A DNA stretch of 23,427 nucleotides from Clostridiales bacterium (GTDB taxonomy: Bacteria; Bacillota; Clostridia; Oscillospirales; JAAYXM01): the NCBI GenBank assembly GCA_012515925.1, contig JAAYXM010000060.1, forward strand, positions 1 through 23,427. The letters run 5' to 3'. The stretch's first letter is position 1. Each line of letters starts with the position of its first letter. A model generated the notes under the pieces. It saw nothing but the letters and a program-made list of their open reading frames with translations, ran no database searches and was not told the DNA's origin. The position numbers and the translations under genes were made by a program. Positions 6,795 to 15,272 of the stretch are shown piece by piece.

Positions 6795-7970
6795 TTAAGT
6801 ATACAGTCTGCCGTCGAGAGACAAAACATCCCTGCCGTTTTGCTTGGCGCGGTAGAGCTCCTTGTCCGCGTACTCGAACAGCTCTTCGAATTTTATGTTC
6901 TTTCCCTTAACCGTGAGTATACTCGCGCCGATACTCACCGTAACATATTTTGACTCTTCGTTTCCCGACTTGATTTTTGCGTCTTTGACCCGATTCTTGA
7001 TATTAATAAGCGTGTCAAGCACATCGGAGTCCGCGGTATTCTGCAGAATAACGACGAATTCCTCGCCGCCGAACCGGCAGATTACATCCGTTTTATCCTC
7101 CAGCTCGGATTTAATGCAGTCCGCGATTATTCTGAGGCATCTGTCTCCCTCAAGGTGACCGAACTTGTCGTTGCATATCTTGAAATAATCCACGTCTAAA
7201 ATCGCGATTGCGAGCCTGTTGCTCTTAAACAGGCTTTTTTTCCGGATACCGGATATGCACACATCAAGGCCGCGCCTGTTCAGAAGACCGGTCAGCGCGT
7301 CGGTTTCCGAGATAAACTCGAGTTTTTTCCGGTCAATGCTCGATTTGACAAAGGTTATAAACAAGGCCTGCGCAATCAGTAAAACCGCAAAGCTGAACAT
7401 CAGGCTCTGCAGAAACAAATGCCCGCCTTTGCCGGCAATAAGCAATAGTATGAACTGGTATGAAAGCGCCGAAAACAGAAGCGAAGAAAGCTCCTTTAAA
7501 TCGAGTACCGGGATAAACGAGATTGCCGACAGAAAAATTACATAGTTAATAAGCGAATCCCGTTCGAGAATGTCGAGCGTGTTGAAAAGCATAAGCCCGA
7601 CCGTGATAAGTATCCAGAAGCTGTGATTTAACACCTGCAGGTTGCAGTTTAATTCCTTTTTAGACGAGCATAGCAAAGCGATTATCAGATAGATAACCGC
7701 CACGACGGACAAAAAGCACGCGGCTAACAAATACCCCGGGGCGAATTTCGCGTGCGTTCCCAGAAGCAGCAGCGTGGTAAGGTTCATCGCCTGGAAGATA
7801 AGCACCATCAGTATACATAAAAACATCCGGTTGAGATTACTCTCGGCGCGAACGGTTTCTATGTATTTGTATTCGTCTGTCGTTATACACTTTTTCCAGC
7901 AGAACACATATTTGATGTCTTTCAGAAACCTGCCAAACAAATCAAAGAGTTCGGCAAAAAAAACTTTCAT
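6795..7970 (-). CDS. Membrane diguanylate cyclase (GGDEF)
   Basis: A 391-residue enzyme that should make cyclic di-GMP from two GTP. About six membrane helices span residues 48-208 and form the N-terminal sensor part. The catalytic domain runs from about 217 to 388: ALTGLLNRRG, the metal Asp in AILDVDYFK, and the GGEEF signature at 301-305, followed by VSIGAS. The position of the product-inhibition I-site (RxxD before GGEEF) reads D-K-T-D at 292-295, so feedback inhibition is likely lost. Start ATG 7970 has AAGGGGGT upstream. It is the last gene of a minus-strand group with the CBM9-like and HAD genes, 28 nt after the former. The signal sensed is unknown. Confidence 0.93.
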   Translation of the reverse strand: MKVFFAELFDLFGRFLKDIKYVFCWKKCITTDEYKYIETVRAESNLNRMFLCILMVLIFQAMNLTTLLLLGTHAKFAPGYLLAACFLSVVAVIYLIIALLCSSKKELNCNLQVLNHSFWILITVGLMLFNTLDILERDSLINYVIFLSAISFIPVLDLKELSSLLFSALSYQFILLLIAGKGGHLFLQSLMFSFAVLLIAQALFITFVKSSIDRKKLEFISETDALTGLLNRRGLDVCISGIRKKSLFKSNRLAIAILDVDYFKICNDKFGHLEGDRCLRIIADCIKSELEDKTDVICRFGGEEFVVILQNTADSDVLDTLINIKNRVKDAKIKSGNEESKYVTVSIGASILTVKGKNIKFEELFEYADKELYRAKQNGRDVLSLDGRLYT

Positions 7971-7998
7971 TTTACGCGACCCCCTTAGTCACCGGTTC

Positions 7999-8643
7999 CT
8001 AATTAAACAGGATCTCCCCGAAGTACCGCGTTTTATAAAAATTCGGTACGTCGGAGTCGGGTATTATTTCACTCCAGCAACCGTAATGCGGCATCGGGGT
8101 TTTATTGCCGCACTTGAAGAAATTGCCGGTAAACCTCATTTTCTCGCTTTTTTCAAACTCGGGCATCACGCGTTTAATGAACGAAAACGGGATGCATGCG
8201 GAAACGTCCCAGTAATCGCCCGCGAGCGCGGTTTCCCTGTCGAGAACCGTAAGATAGAAATGGTTGTACTCGTCGGTGGTGAATAAATGCCTTTTTCTGA
8301 TGTCCGGCTCACCGAACGCGAGATACAGGAATCTTCGCGGGTTAATCTCCAGATTAATGAAAACGTCGCGGCTTTCCGGACACGGATTGAAGAAAAACTC
8401 AAGACAGGAGTCCTGATAAATCTCGCCGTTATCGCGGTAAACCTCGGCGCGCCTGTTTTTCGCGTCTTCATAGGAGCGCATATATAAAAACAAATATTCG
8501 TCGTTATACCCCAAAACCCCGTAAGACTCCGGCCTGTACGCGCAGTTCCACGGATAATACCCGATATGCGCGCGCGGGAGCGTATCCGCTTTTCTTAAAA
8601 AATCCGCTCTGTTCTCAACCCTTGTCACATGATATGACTGCAT
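7999..8643 (-). CDS. Carbohydrate-binding family 9-like protein
   Basis: A 214-residue protein with the CBM9-like beta-sandwich pattern: YPWNCAYRPESYG near the N-terminus, the conserved IYQDSCLEFFFNP strand, then the FINLEINPRR segment, and a WDVSACIPFSFI strand towards the end. Stand-alone members of this family occur in many Clostridia and Bacteroidetes. There is no signal peptide, so it probably acts in the cytoplasm, unlike xylanase-attached CBM9 modules. No catalytic domain is present. It sits between a HAD phosphatase (21 nt upstream) and a diguanylate cyclase (28 nt downstream), all minus strand, so they are likely cotranscribed. Its ligand is unknown. Confidence 0.8.
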   Translation of the reverse strand: MQSYHVTRVENRADFLRKADTLPRAHIGYYPWNCAYRPESYGVLGYNDEYLFLYMRSYEDAKNRRAEVYRDNGEIYQDSCLEFFFNPCPESRDVFINLEINPRRFLYLAFGEPDIRKRHLFTTDEYNHFYLTVLDRETALAGDYWDVSACIPFSFIKRVMPEFEKSEKMRFTGNFFKCGNKTPMPHYGCWSEIIPDSDVPNFYKTRYFGEILFN

Positions 8644-8664
8644 AAATCCCCATTCCCCATCTCT

Positions 8665-9315
8665 TTATAATTCTAATATATCTAAAAGCTCCGCAGGGTT
8701 ATTGATAATATAATCCGCTCCGGATTCTTCAAGCAGGCTCACGTCACGAAACCCCCACGAAACGCCGACGGGGGTTACTCCGGCGTTTAGCGCGCATTTT
8801 ATATCAACATCCGAATCACCGGCGTAAAGAGTCCGGCTTTTTTCGGAGCCGAGCGCGTCAAGAGCTTTATTCACGATATCCGGCGCGGGCTTTTTCCTTA
8901 TGTCTTCGGCGGCGCCGAACGCGAGTTCGATAAGATTCCCGAAATACTTACCGCAAAGCTCCTTCACCGCGCTGTCGTATTTATTTGAGATAACCGCCAT
9001 GCGTATACCGTGCCCGCGGAGCGCGGAGAGCAAATCCGAAATTCCGTCATACGGGCGCGTTTTGTTAGCCATATTGGCGTTATAGTGCTCACGAAACAGC
9101 GAAAGACAGTTGCTTTTTATCTCGCCGGCGGTGTTATCGGGCACGGCGAGATCAATAAGGTTAGCGACGCCGTTACCGACGAACATGCGCACCTCGTCCC
9201 GCGTGCGCTCGGGTAAGCCGAGGGTGCGCAGCGCGAAGTTAATACTGTCATGCAGATCGTAAAGTGTATTTAGCAACGTACCGTCTAAATCAAACAGCAC
9301 GGTATTGTATTCCAT
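8665..9315 (-). CDS. HAD-superfamily phosphatase, phosphoglycolate phosphatase-like
   Basis: A 216-residue HAD hydrolase with the full catalytic set: nucleophile Asp9 and Asp11 in FDLDGTLLNT, motif II Ser in AVISNKY, motif III Lys in IRKKPAPDI, and motif IV GDSDVDI. A helical cap of the Gph/PpaX type lies between residues about 15 and 85. Related proteins dephosphorylate 2-phosphoglycolate or pyrophosphate, but the exact substrate cannot be read from the sequence. It is first in a three-gene minus-strand group, with its own promoter at 9350-9378 and ribosome site AAAGGGT. Confidence 0.88.
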   Translation of the reverse strand: MEYNTVLFDLDGTLLNTLYDLHDSINFALRTLGLPERTRDEVRMFVGNGVANLIDLAVPDNTAGEIKSNCLSLFREHYNANMANKTRPYDGISDLLSALRGHGIRMAVISNKYDSAVKELCGKYFGNLIELAFGAAEDIRKKPAPDIVNKALDALGSEKSRTLYAGDSDVDIKCALNAGVTPVGVSWGFRDVSLLEESGADYIINNPAELLDILEL

Positions 9316-9349
9316 ATGTATTTACCCTTTATATTCTTTTATTTGTTAT

Positions 9350-9378
9350 ATTATATCCTGTTTTTCATATAAAAACAA
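9350..9378 (-). promoter_or_regulatory. Sigma-A promoter of the HAD-CBM9-GGDEF group
   Basis: On the minus strand, TTGTTT (9373-9378) and TATAAT (9350-9355) lie 17 nt apart, about 35 nt upstream of the HAD start codon. Confidence 0.75.
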
Positions 9379-9452
9379 GCATTTTGACATAGTAATTCCA
9401 TCAGGGTAAATTAATGTAAGATTATTCCGCTTTCCCCAAACCAAAAAAACAT

Positions 9453-9481
9453 TATACAAATTTGCCAATTTGGTGTATACT
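9453..9481 (+). promoter_or_regulatory. Candidate promoter of tkt with overlapping inverted repeat
   Basis: TATACA (9453-9458) and TATACT (9476-9481) are 17 nt apart, about 80 nt upstream of tkt. The whole promoter lies in an imperfect inverted repeat, TATACAAATT against AATTTGGTGTATA, centred on TGCC, so a repressor could block it. A second possibility is the TTGACA at 9384-9389 with a poor TAAATT -10 at 9407-9412. Confidence 0.5.
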
Positions 9482-9560
9482 ATCTAAAGGCGGCGGGAGC
9501 CTGCCCCGGAAAGGGTTGGCTTTCAGCGCGTTGATACGTAATAAATCATGAGGTGATACG

Positions 9561-11540
9561 ATGAACAGTATTGAACAAAAAGCCGTTAACACGCTTCGCG
9601 TACTGTCCGCGGAGGCGGTACAAAAAGCCAATTCCGGACATCCCGGTCTTCCGCTCGGAGCGGCGCCTATGGCTTTTGTGCTCTGGAGCAGGCATTTGAA
9701 ACACAGCCCGTCAAACCCGAAATGGCATAACCGGGATAGATTCATACTCTCGGCCGGTCACGGCTCGCCGTTGCTCTATTCCCTATTATATATGTTCGAT
9801 TACGGCCTGACGCTCGACGACCTTAAAAACTTCCGTCAGACGGAAAGCCTGACCCCGGGTCATCCCGAATACGGCCATACCGCGGGCGTCGAGGTCACGA
9901 CCGGGCCTTTGGGTCAGGGTATCGCGAACGGCGTGGGCTTCGCGATGGCGGAGGCTCATCTTGCTTCGAAATTCAATAAAGACGGCATACCCGTCGTGGA
10001 CCATTACACATATGTGCTGTGCGGCGACGGATGTCTTATGGAGGGCGTTTCCGCGGAAGCCGCTTCCCTTGCCGGCACGCTCGGGCTCGGAAAGCTCATA
10101 GTGCTATACGACTCAAACTCGATTACGATTGAGGGGCGCACCGAGCTCGCGTTTACCGAGGACGTGTGCGCGCGCTTTAACGCCTACGGATGGCATACAC
10201 TCTGCGTTGATGACGGAAACGACATGGACGCGATAGACAAGGCGATTACCCGGGCTAAGAGCGTTACGGACAAACCCACGCTGATTAAGGTTACGACCGT
10301 TATCGGCTACGGTTCGCCGAACGCGGGCAGCCATAAGGTGCACGGCGAACCGCTCGGCGCGGAGAATATCGCCGCACTTAAGAAGACTTTAGGCCATGAC
10401 GATGCCGAGTTCTTTGTACCCGATGACGTTAAGGCGTATATGTCTGAATTGGTATCAGAGCTTAACAAAAACGAGCTTGAATGGAACGCGCGTTTTGCGG
10501 AGCTTGAAAAGAAAAACCCGGCTCTTGCCGCGGAGTATAGGCTTTGGATGTCCGGTGACGCGGATACGACGAAGCTTGAAGCGGAGGAGTTCTGGAGCTT
10601 CGCGGATAAGCCCGCGGCGACGAGGAACCTGTCCGGCGAAGTGTTAAACCGGCTCGCGGCTTTCGTTCCGAACCTGTTCGGCGGCTCGGCCGACCTTGCG
10701 CCCTCAAACAAAAGCTACATCAACGGCTCGGGCGACTTTTCGGCAGGAGACCGTTCGGGCATGAATATCCGATTCGGTGTCCGTGAGCACGCGATGGCGG
10801 CGGCTGCGAACGCGATATGCGCGCACGGCGGCTTAAAGCCGTATGTCGCGACCTTCTTTGTGTTCTCGGATTATTTAAAGCCAGCGATGCGCCTCGCCTC
10901 GATTATGAAGCTTCCGGTAACGTACATCTTTACGCATGACAGTATCGGCGTCGGGGAGGACGGGCCGACGCACCAGCCGGTTGAGCAACTTGCCGCGTTG
11001 CGCGCGATTCCGGGCTTTATCGATTTCCGACCGGCGGACGCGAAGGAGACCGCCGCGGGCTGGTACTATGCGGTTACGAATAAAAGCAATCCGGTTGCGC
11101 TGATACTTACGCGCCAGAACCTGCCGCAGTATAGTGAAACCGGCCGTGACGCGCTGAAGGGCGCGTATATCCTGAAGGATTCCGAAAAGAAGACTCCGGA
11201 TTTGATACTGATAGCCTCGGGCTCGGAGGTCGAGGTTGCGTATAAGGCATATGACAGGCTGCGCGAGGAAGGAATAGATGTCCGCGTCGTCAGTATGCCA
11301 TCCATGGCGCTGTTTGAAATGCAGAGTCCGGAATACCGCGAATCCGTTCTGCCGAAATCCGCTCGCGCGCGAGTCGCGATTGAGGCGGCCTCGACATACG
11401 GCTGGGATAAATACGTGGGAATTGACGGCGCGGTTATCGGCATGTCCGGGTTCGGCGAGTCCGGGCCCAAGGACGAGCTGTTTAAGAAGTTCGGCTTCAC
11501 CGTCGATAACGTCGTAAACACCGCGAAATCAATACTTTAA
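9561..11540 (+). CDS. tkt: Transketolase
   Basis: Transfers two-carbon ketol units between pentose, tetrose and hexose phosphates with thiamine diphosphate, in the cytoplasmic pentose phosphate pathway. The 659-residue length is typical of full-length transketolase. Conserved parts are GHPGLPLGAAPM (His27), SAGHGSPLLYS, GPLGQGIANGVG, the ThDP/Mg motif starting GDGCLMEG and ending in YDSNSI, the catalytic Glu in FGVREHAM, HDSIGVGEDGPTHQPVE, and the C-terminal domain with GSEVEVA. ATG 9561 is preceded by GAGGTGATACG. It is monocistronic, ending at the bidirectional terminator 11561-11606. No transaldolase or ribose-5-phosphate enzyme is adjacent. Confidence 0.98.
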   Translation: MNSIEQKAVNTLRVLSAEAVQKANSGHPGLPLGAAPMAFVLWSRHLKHSPSNPKWHNRDRFILSAGHGSPLLYSLLYMFDYGLTLDDLKNFRQTESLTPGHPEYGHTAGVEVTTGPLGQGIANGVGFAMAEAHLASKFNKDGIPVVDHYTYVLCGDGCLMEGVSAEAASLAGTLGLGKLIVLYDSNSITIEGRTELAFTEDVCARFNAYGWHTLCVDDGNDMDAIDKAITRAKSVTDKPTLIKVTTVIGYGSPNAGSHKVHGEPLGAENIAALKKTLGHDDAEFFVPDDVKAYMSELVSELNKNELEWNARFAELEKKNPALAAEYRLWMSGDADTTKLEAEEFWSFADKPAATRNLSGEVLNRLAAFVPNLFGGSADLAPSNKSYINGSGDFSAGDRSGMNIRFGVREHAMAAAANAICAHGGLKPYVATFFVFSDYLKPAMRLASIMKLPVTYIFTHDSIGVGEDGPTHQPVEQLAALRAIPGFIDFRPADAKETAAGWYYAVTNKSNPVALILTRQNLPQYSETGRDALKGAYILKDSEKKTPDLILIASGSEVEVAYKAYDRLREEGIDVRVVSMPSMALFEMQSPEYRESVLPKSARARVAIEAASTYGWDKYVGIDGAVIGMSGFGESGPKDELFKKFGFTVDNVVNTAKSIL

Positions 11541-11560
11541 TAATAAATACCGCAAAATGC

Positions 11561-11606
11561 AAAGCTCCCGCATACGATTCGTGAGGAATCAAAGTGCGGG
11601 AGCTTT
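11561..11606. terminator. Bidirectional rho-independent terminator
   Basis: AAAGCTCCCGCA (11561-11572) and TGCGGGAGCTTT (11595-11606) form a 12-bp stem with A-rich and T-rich flanks on both sides. It serves tkt from the left and the five-gene minus-strand operon from the right. Confidence 0.93.
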
Positions 11607-11613
11607 TTCACGG

Positions 11614-12714
11614 TCATATATTTATAAGTATCAGTATTAACACGGACAGAACAATAAAAAGCGAGAAATTAAGCTTATGGAAGTAAGCGTTATACTTTTT
11701 TGTATCGAATGATTTGCAGTAGATTTTATAGGAGATTAGATTAGCCAAAGACGCGATCAGCGTTCCGAGCCCTCCGACGCTGACGCCGAGAAGCAGTTCC
11801 CGGTAAAAACCCGTAAACCCGCTTACGAGAATGGCTGCCGGTACATTACTGATAATCTGCGACAAAAGGGCGGATACGGAAAAAACCTTTGCCGGCGAAT
11901 TCAGAATACTGCCGGCGAATGTATTAACTGTTTCAAGACGCGTTACATTGTCGATAAATATAAAAAAGCTTACGAAGGTCCCCAACAGGTAATAATCCGC
12001 CTTTTTTATAAGCCTCAGGTCCAGAATCATTACCGAGACAACCACAATCGGAGTTATAATCCTGTAATCCAGCAGCCTTAGCACCGAAAGGACAACAAGT
12101 ACAAAAAGAACTGCATAATAAGCAATCCTTTTCGCATTCTTAAGACTGACCTTGGACAGATTAATATCCATGCTTTTGTTCGGGCTTCGCGTATTAATCA
12201 ATATCAGCGCATTCATTCCCGCTATGACAAACGGGGCAATAACGGCAAAAAACTCTTTTGTATCTATCCCAAAAAAATTATACAGGTAAAGATTCTGAGG
12301 GTTGCCGAACGGCGTAAGGCTGCTTCCGATATTCGCGGCGGCAGTCTCTAAAACAATAACCTTAAACGGGTCAAAGCCCGCTTTCCGTGCCATTGTGATT
12401 GTTACGGGGACAACGGTTAGCAGCGCGACATCGTTGGTCAAGAGCATCCCGAGCACCGCCGTTGTAAGAATCATGACAAGGCCGATGTTTTTTTCACTTC
12501 GCACCTTACTCAGAATATAGACGGAAATCCCGTCCAACAGCTTGTGTTCCTCAAACGCGAGGCTTATCAGCATAAGGTTAAGAAGTGAAAAAATAACCTT
12601 CGTATCTATTGCGTGTATGGAAGGCTTTACAAAGAAACATGTCACTGCAGCCAATATTGTCGCGACCGCAAAAACAATTTCTTCTTTCAATCTGTTTCGA
12701 ATTGCCCTGAACAT
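11614..12714 (-). CDS. Ion-transporter-superfamily permease (ArsB/NhaD/CitMHS-like, YbiR size class)
   Basis: A 366-residue membrane protein with about ten hydrophobic helices. The first half contains the superfamily motifs LLTNDVALLTVVPVTI and AANIGSSLTPFGNPQNLYL, typical of the Na+/anion symporter, ArsB and CitM group; the second half has the weaker mirror repeat with SNVPAAILVSGF. Its length matches small YbiR-type members rather than full ArsB (about 430). Such proteins move anions such as di- or tricarboxylates, often with Na+ or H+. It is last in the catabolic operon, 38 nt after the amidohydrolase, so it most likely imports the pathway substrate or exports a product. No clear Shine-Dalgarno sequence precedes ATG 12714. 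Confidence 0.82.
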   Translation of the reverse strand: MFRAIRNRLKEEIVFAVATILAAVTCFFVKPSIHAIDTKVIFSLLNLMLISLAFEEHKLLDGISVYILSKVRSEKNIGLVMILTTAVLGMLLTNDVALLTVVPVTITMARKAGFDPFKVIVLETAAANIGSSLTPFGNPQNLYLYNFFGIDTKEFFAVIAPFVIAGMNALILINTRSPNKSMDINLSKVSLKNAKRIAYYAVLFVLVVLSVLRLLDYRIITPIVVVSVMILDLRLIKKADYYLLGTFVSFFIFIDNVTRLETVNTFAGSILNSPAKVFSVSALLSQIISNVPAAILVSGFTGFYRELLLGVSVGGLGTLIASLANLISYKIYCKSFDTKKYNAYFHKLNFSLFIVLSVLILILINI

Positions 12715-12752
12715 TCCGATTCTCGCTTTCTTGTGTCATGGGCGGGGGTATG

Positions 12753-14366
12753 TTACATATTCTTATATACTTCTTTGCCGTCAAGGACTGTCATGACGGG
12801 GAGGATATCCTTTATTTCATGTTCGGCGCAACTAAAGTAATCCCTGTCCAGAACCGTGAAGTCCGCGCGCTTTTCGGGCTCGAGCGTGCCGATTAAACCC
12901 TCGTCGAAGCATACGCTCGCGGCGTGGCGCGTATAGTATAAAAGTGCGCTTTCGCGGTCGATTGCCTTATCCGCGCCGTAAGCTTTACCGTCGCGCCCGC
13001 GGCGGCTCACCATGTTATACAGCCCGATAAACGGGTTGTACGGGTTCACGGATTTATCGGCGTCGAGCTTTACCATGTGGTCACTGCCTGCCGCGGCGTT
13101 AACGCCGCTTACCAATATATCCGCGTACGGCATAAACCTTTCAATCTCCGCGTTTAGCATAACGCGCGGCAGGCTTTGCGCGTCCATATAATGCCACGCC
13201 GGCTGAAACAGCACGGTCAGCCCGAGCTTCTTCGCTCGGCTGAGCATGTCATAATCCAGAAAATCCGCGTGCAGAAGCGCGTGACGGCGCAGGGACATAT
13301 CCTCGGCCTTCGCGACAAACTCATATGCTTCTATCAGCTTTTTTGCCGCGAGGCTTCCGACACAATGCGCGCAGTACTGAAGCCCGAGCTTATTTGCGAG
13401 CCTTATCGACTCCGCGAGCTGCTCTGACTTTGTGACGTAATTGCCCTTAAATCCATCCCCGCAATCGGTTATCGAAAATACGCTGTCGATATTCCTGTAC
13501 GGGTATTCCATATAAGCGGTACCCGTCAGAAACCCGCCGTCAATAGTGTCTTTTATAAAGCAAACGCGGGAAAACGCGGGGTCTGTGGGCGCGGCTTTTT
13601 TTATGTGCTCGCCGAGGCTTTCCCTGTCCTCGCCAAAAAGTTTTATGGTGTGCCGGAGTCTCAGGGTTTGCGTGCCCTTGTCGTATAGCTCCTGCGTCGC
13701 GCGTATTTCGTCAAAGGACGAAAAGCCCTGTATCGCGGTTGTTATCCCGTAGCGGTTATAGCACCGCATGGTTTTCACATACGCGTCTTTGCCCGCGCGC
13801 GAGCCGGGATAATAGCCGCACAAATACGGATACGAGTTAAGAAGCGTTCCTGTAAGCTTTCCCGAGGAGTTCTTAACCGCCCGCCCGCCGCTTGGAAGCT
13901 TTGAATAATCCATGAGCGTTAGCGCCGCGGTATTAAGCTGCGCGGCGTAGAACCCGTCCACCGATACGGGATTTTCCGGCGCGGCGGCGTCAAGCTCCGC
14001 GAGCGTCGGAAACCGTAGCTCGTCAAGCCTTAACGGGTAGGTATTCAAATACACGACCCACTCGCCCGGCGGCACCTCCCGTACGCGCCTTTTTAAATCG
14101 TCTAAAAGCTCGCGAACGGAGAGCGGGATAAAAAGCTCGCGTTCCGCCTCGCTGTCCGCCGCCATGTATGTGTGCGCGTGGGAATCTATAAGGCCGGGGA
14201 TTACGGTTCTGCCGCCGAGGTCACATATTTCGGCTTCGGAATACCGCGAGGCGAGAAACCGGCTTTCGCCGAGGTCGGCTATTTTTCCGTCCTGCACCGC
14301 GAACGCCTGAAAAACGCTTAATTTCTCGTCCATAGTGTGGATTTTGCCGTTTGTATAGATTTTCAT
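12753..14366 (-). CDS. YtcJ-like metal-dependent amidohydrolase
   Basis: A 537-residue amidohydrolase of the YtcJ / N-substituted formamide deformylase group (Amidohydro_3). The metal-binding HxH is at His63 and His65 in PGLIDSHAHTY; Lys272 in FIKDTIDGG is the expected carboxylated bridging Lys; further ligands are His334 in YCAHCVGS, a His in the HALLHADFLDY segment (362-366) and Asp429 in AAGSDHMVK. The family GDRA motif after the third His reads GSLA here, a small departure. Members hydrolyse C-N bonds such as N-formyl, lactam or imide groups. It lies between the UxuB-like dehydrogenase (67 nt upstream, with an intervening hairpin) and the transporter. ATG 14366 has a strong AGGGGGG site. 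Confidence 0.88.
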   Translation of the reverse strand: MKIYTNGKIHTMDEKLSVFQAFAVQDGKIADLGESRFLASRYSEAEICDLGGRTVIPGLIDSHAHTYMAADSEAERELFIPLSVRELLDDLKRRVREVPPGEWVVYLNTYPLRLDELRFPTLAELDAAAPENPVSVDGFYAAQLNTAALTLMDYSKLPSGGRAVKNSSGKLTGTLLNSYPYLCGYYPGSRAGKDAYVKTMRCYNRYGITTAIQGFSSFDEIRATQELYDKGTQTLRLRHTIKLFGEDRESLGEHIKKAAPTDPAFSRVCFIKDTIDGGFLTGTAYMEYPYRNIDSVFSITDCGDGFKGNYVTKSEQLAESIRLANKLGLQYCAHCVGSLAAKKLIEAYEFVAKAEDMSLRRHALLHADFLDYDMLSRAKKLGLTVLFQPAWHYMDAQSLPRVMLNAEIERFMPYADILVSGVNAAAGSDHMVKLDADKSVNPYNPFIGLYNMVSRRGRDGKAYGADKAIDRESALLYYTRHAASVCFDEGLIGTLEPEKRADFTVLDRDYFSCAEHEIKDILPVMTVLDGKEVYKNM

Positions 14367-14392
14367 TCTATATGCCCCCCCTGTCGGAAAAC

Positions 14393-14414
14393 GCCCCCTG
14401 CGTTAGCAGGGGGC
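14393..14414 (-). promoter_or_regulatory. Intra-operon hairpin (possible attenuator or processing site)
   Basis: GCCCCCTGC (14393-14401) and GCAGGGGGC (14406-14414) form a perfect 9-bp stem with a 4-nt loop between the SDR stop and the amidohydrolase start. On the minus strand only GTTTT follows, so termination would be partial at most. It may tune expression of the last two genes. Confidence 0.6.
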
Positions 14415-14433
14415 AAAAAGCTTAATTTAAAAT

Positions 14434-15255
14434 TTACACGCCGGAGTACGCGTTAAACCCGCCGTCAATCGGGAGGACAACGCCGTTTACGAATTTCGAG
14501 GCGTCCGAACAAAGGTAAATCACGCCGCCCACAAGTTCCTCGGGCTTGCCGAACCGCGCCATCGGGGTCTTGCGCAGGACCGACTCGCCGCGCGGCGTGT
14601 TCCCGCCGGTTTTCTCGTCAACCATCAGATAGTAGTTTTGCTGGGTGAGCAGGAATCCCGGCGCGATTGCGTTGACGCGGATATTCTTTGAATATTCCTG
14701 GTTGAAATGCACCGCCATCCACTCGGTAAAGTTGCTGACCGCGGCTTTCGCGGCGGAATATGCCACCGTGCGGGTAAGCGGGTGGAACGCGGACATCGAG
14801 CTTATGTTGATGACGCAGCCCGAATCCTGTTCTGCGAAAAGCTTTCCGAATACCTGCGTGGGCATTATCGTTCCTAGAATGTTTAAGTTGAATACCCACG
14901 AAACGGCGTCCTGCGGGATATCGAAGAACGACAGCTTGTCGCTTGTTGTGCCATCGGGCTTGTTGCCGCCCGCGCCGTTTAAGAGTATGTCAACCCTGCC
15001 GAATTTCTTTAAAACCTCGTCCTTCGCGTTTTCGATGCTCTTTTTGTCAAGCACGTTGCACTCAAACGCCGCCGCCTCATAGCCCTGATTCCGGATTGCC
15101 TCGGCGTTTTTCTCCGCCATGTCGAGGCGCAAATCCAAAAGCGCGATTTTGGCTCCGGCTTTTGCGAGCCCCATTGAAATCTCACCGCAGAGTATGCCGC
15201 CCGCGCCGGTAACAACCGCTACTTTGCCCTCGAGCGAAAACATATTATTACACAT
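14434..15255 (-). CDS. Short-chain dehydrogenase, UxuB/fructuronate-reductase-like
   Basis: A 273-residue classical SDR with the coenzyme motif TGAGGILCG at 16-24, LNGAGGNKPDGTT at 92-104, catalytic Ser152/153 in NISSMSA, Tyr166 and Lys170 in YSAAK, and a C-terminal PIDGGFNAYSGV. The combination of GGNKPDGTT, NFTEWMAVHF and GGFNAYSGV resembles the SDR-type D-mannonate oxidoreductase (UxuB) group of Firmicutes, which interconverts fructuronate and mannonate. No uxuA or uxaC gene is present, so hexuronate catabolism is not established. Start ATG 15255 has AAGGAG 12 nt upstream; an internal Met at 15243 is possible. It follows the flavoprotein gene by 17 nt. Confidence 0.87.
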   Translation of the reverse strand: MCNNMFSLEGKVAVVTGAGGILCGEISMGLAKAGAKIALLDLRLDMAEKNAEAIRNQGYEAAAFECNVLDKKSIENAKDEVLKKFGRVDILLNGAGGNKPDGTTSDKLSFFDIPQDAVSWVFNLNILGTIMPTQVFGKLFAEQDSGCVINISSMSAFHPLTRTVAYSAAKAAVSNFTEWMAVHFNQEYSKNIRVNAIAPGFLLTQQNYYLMVDEKTGGNTPRGESVLRKTPMARFGKPEELVGGVIYLCSDASKFVNGVVLPIDGGFNAYSGV

Positions 15256-15272
15256 TGTTAAACCAAACTCCT

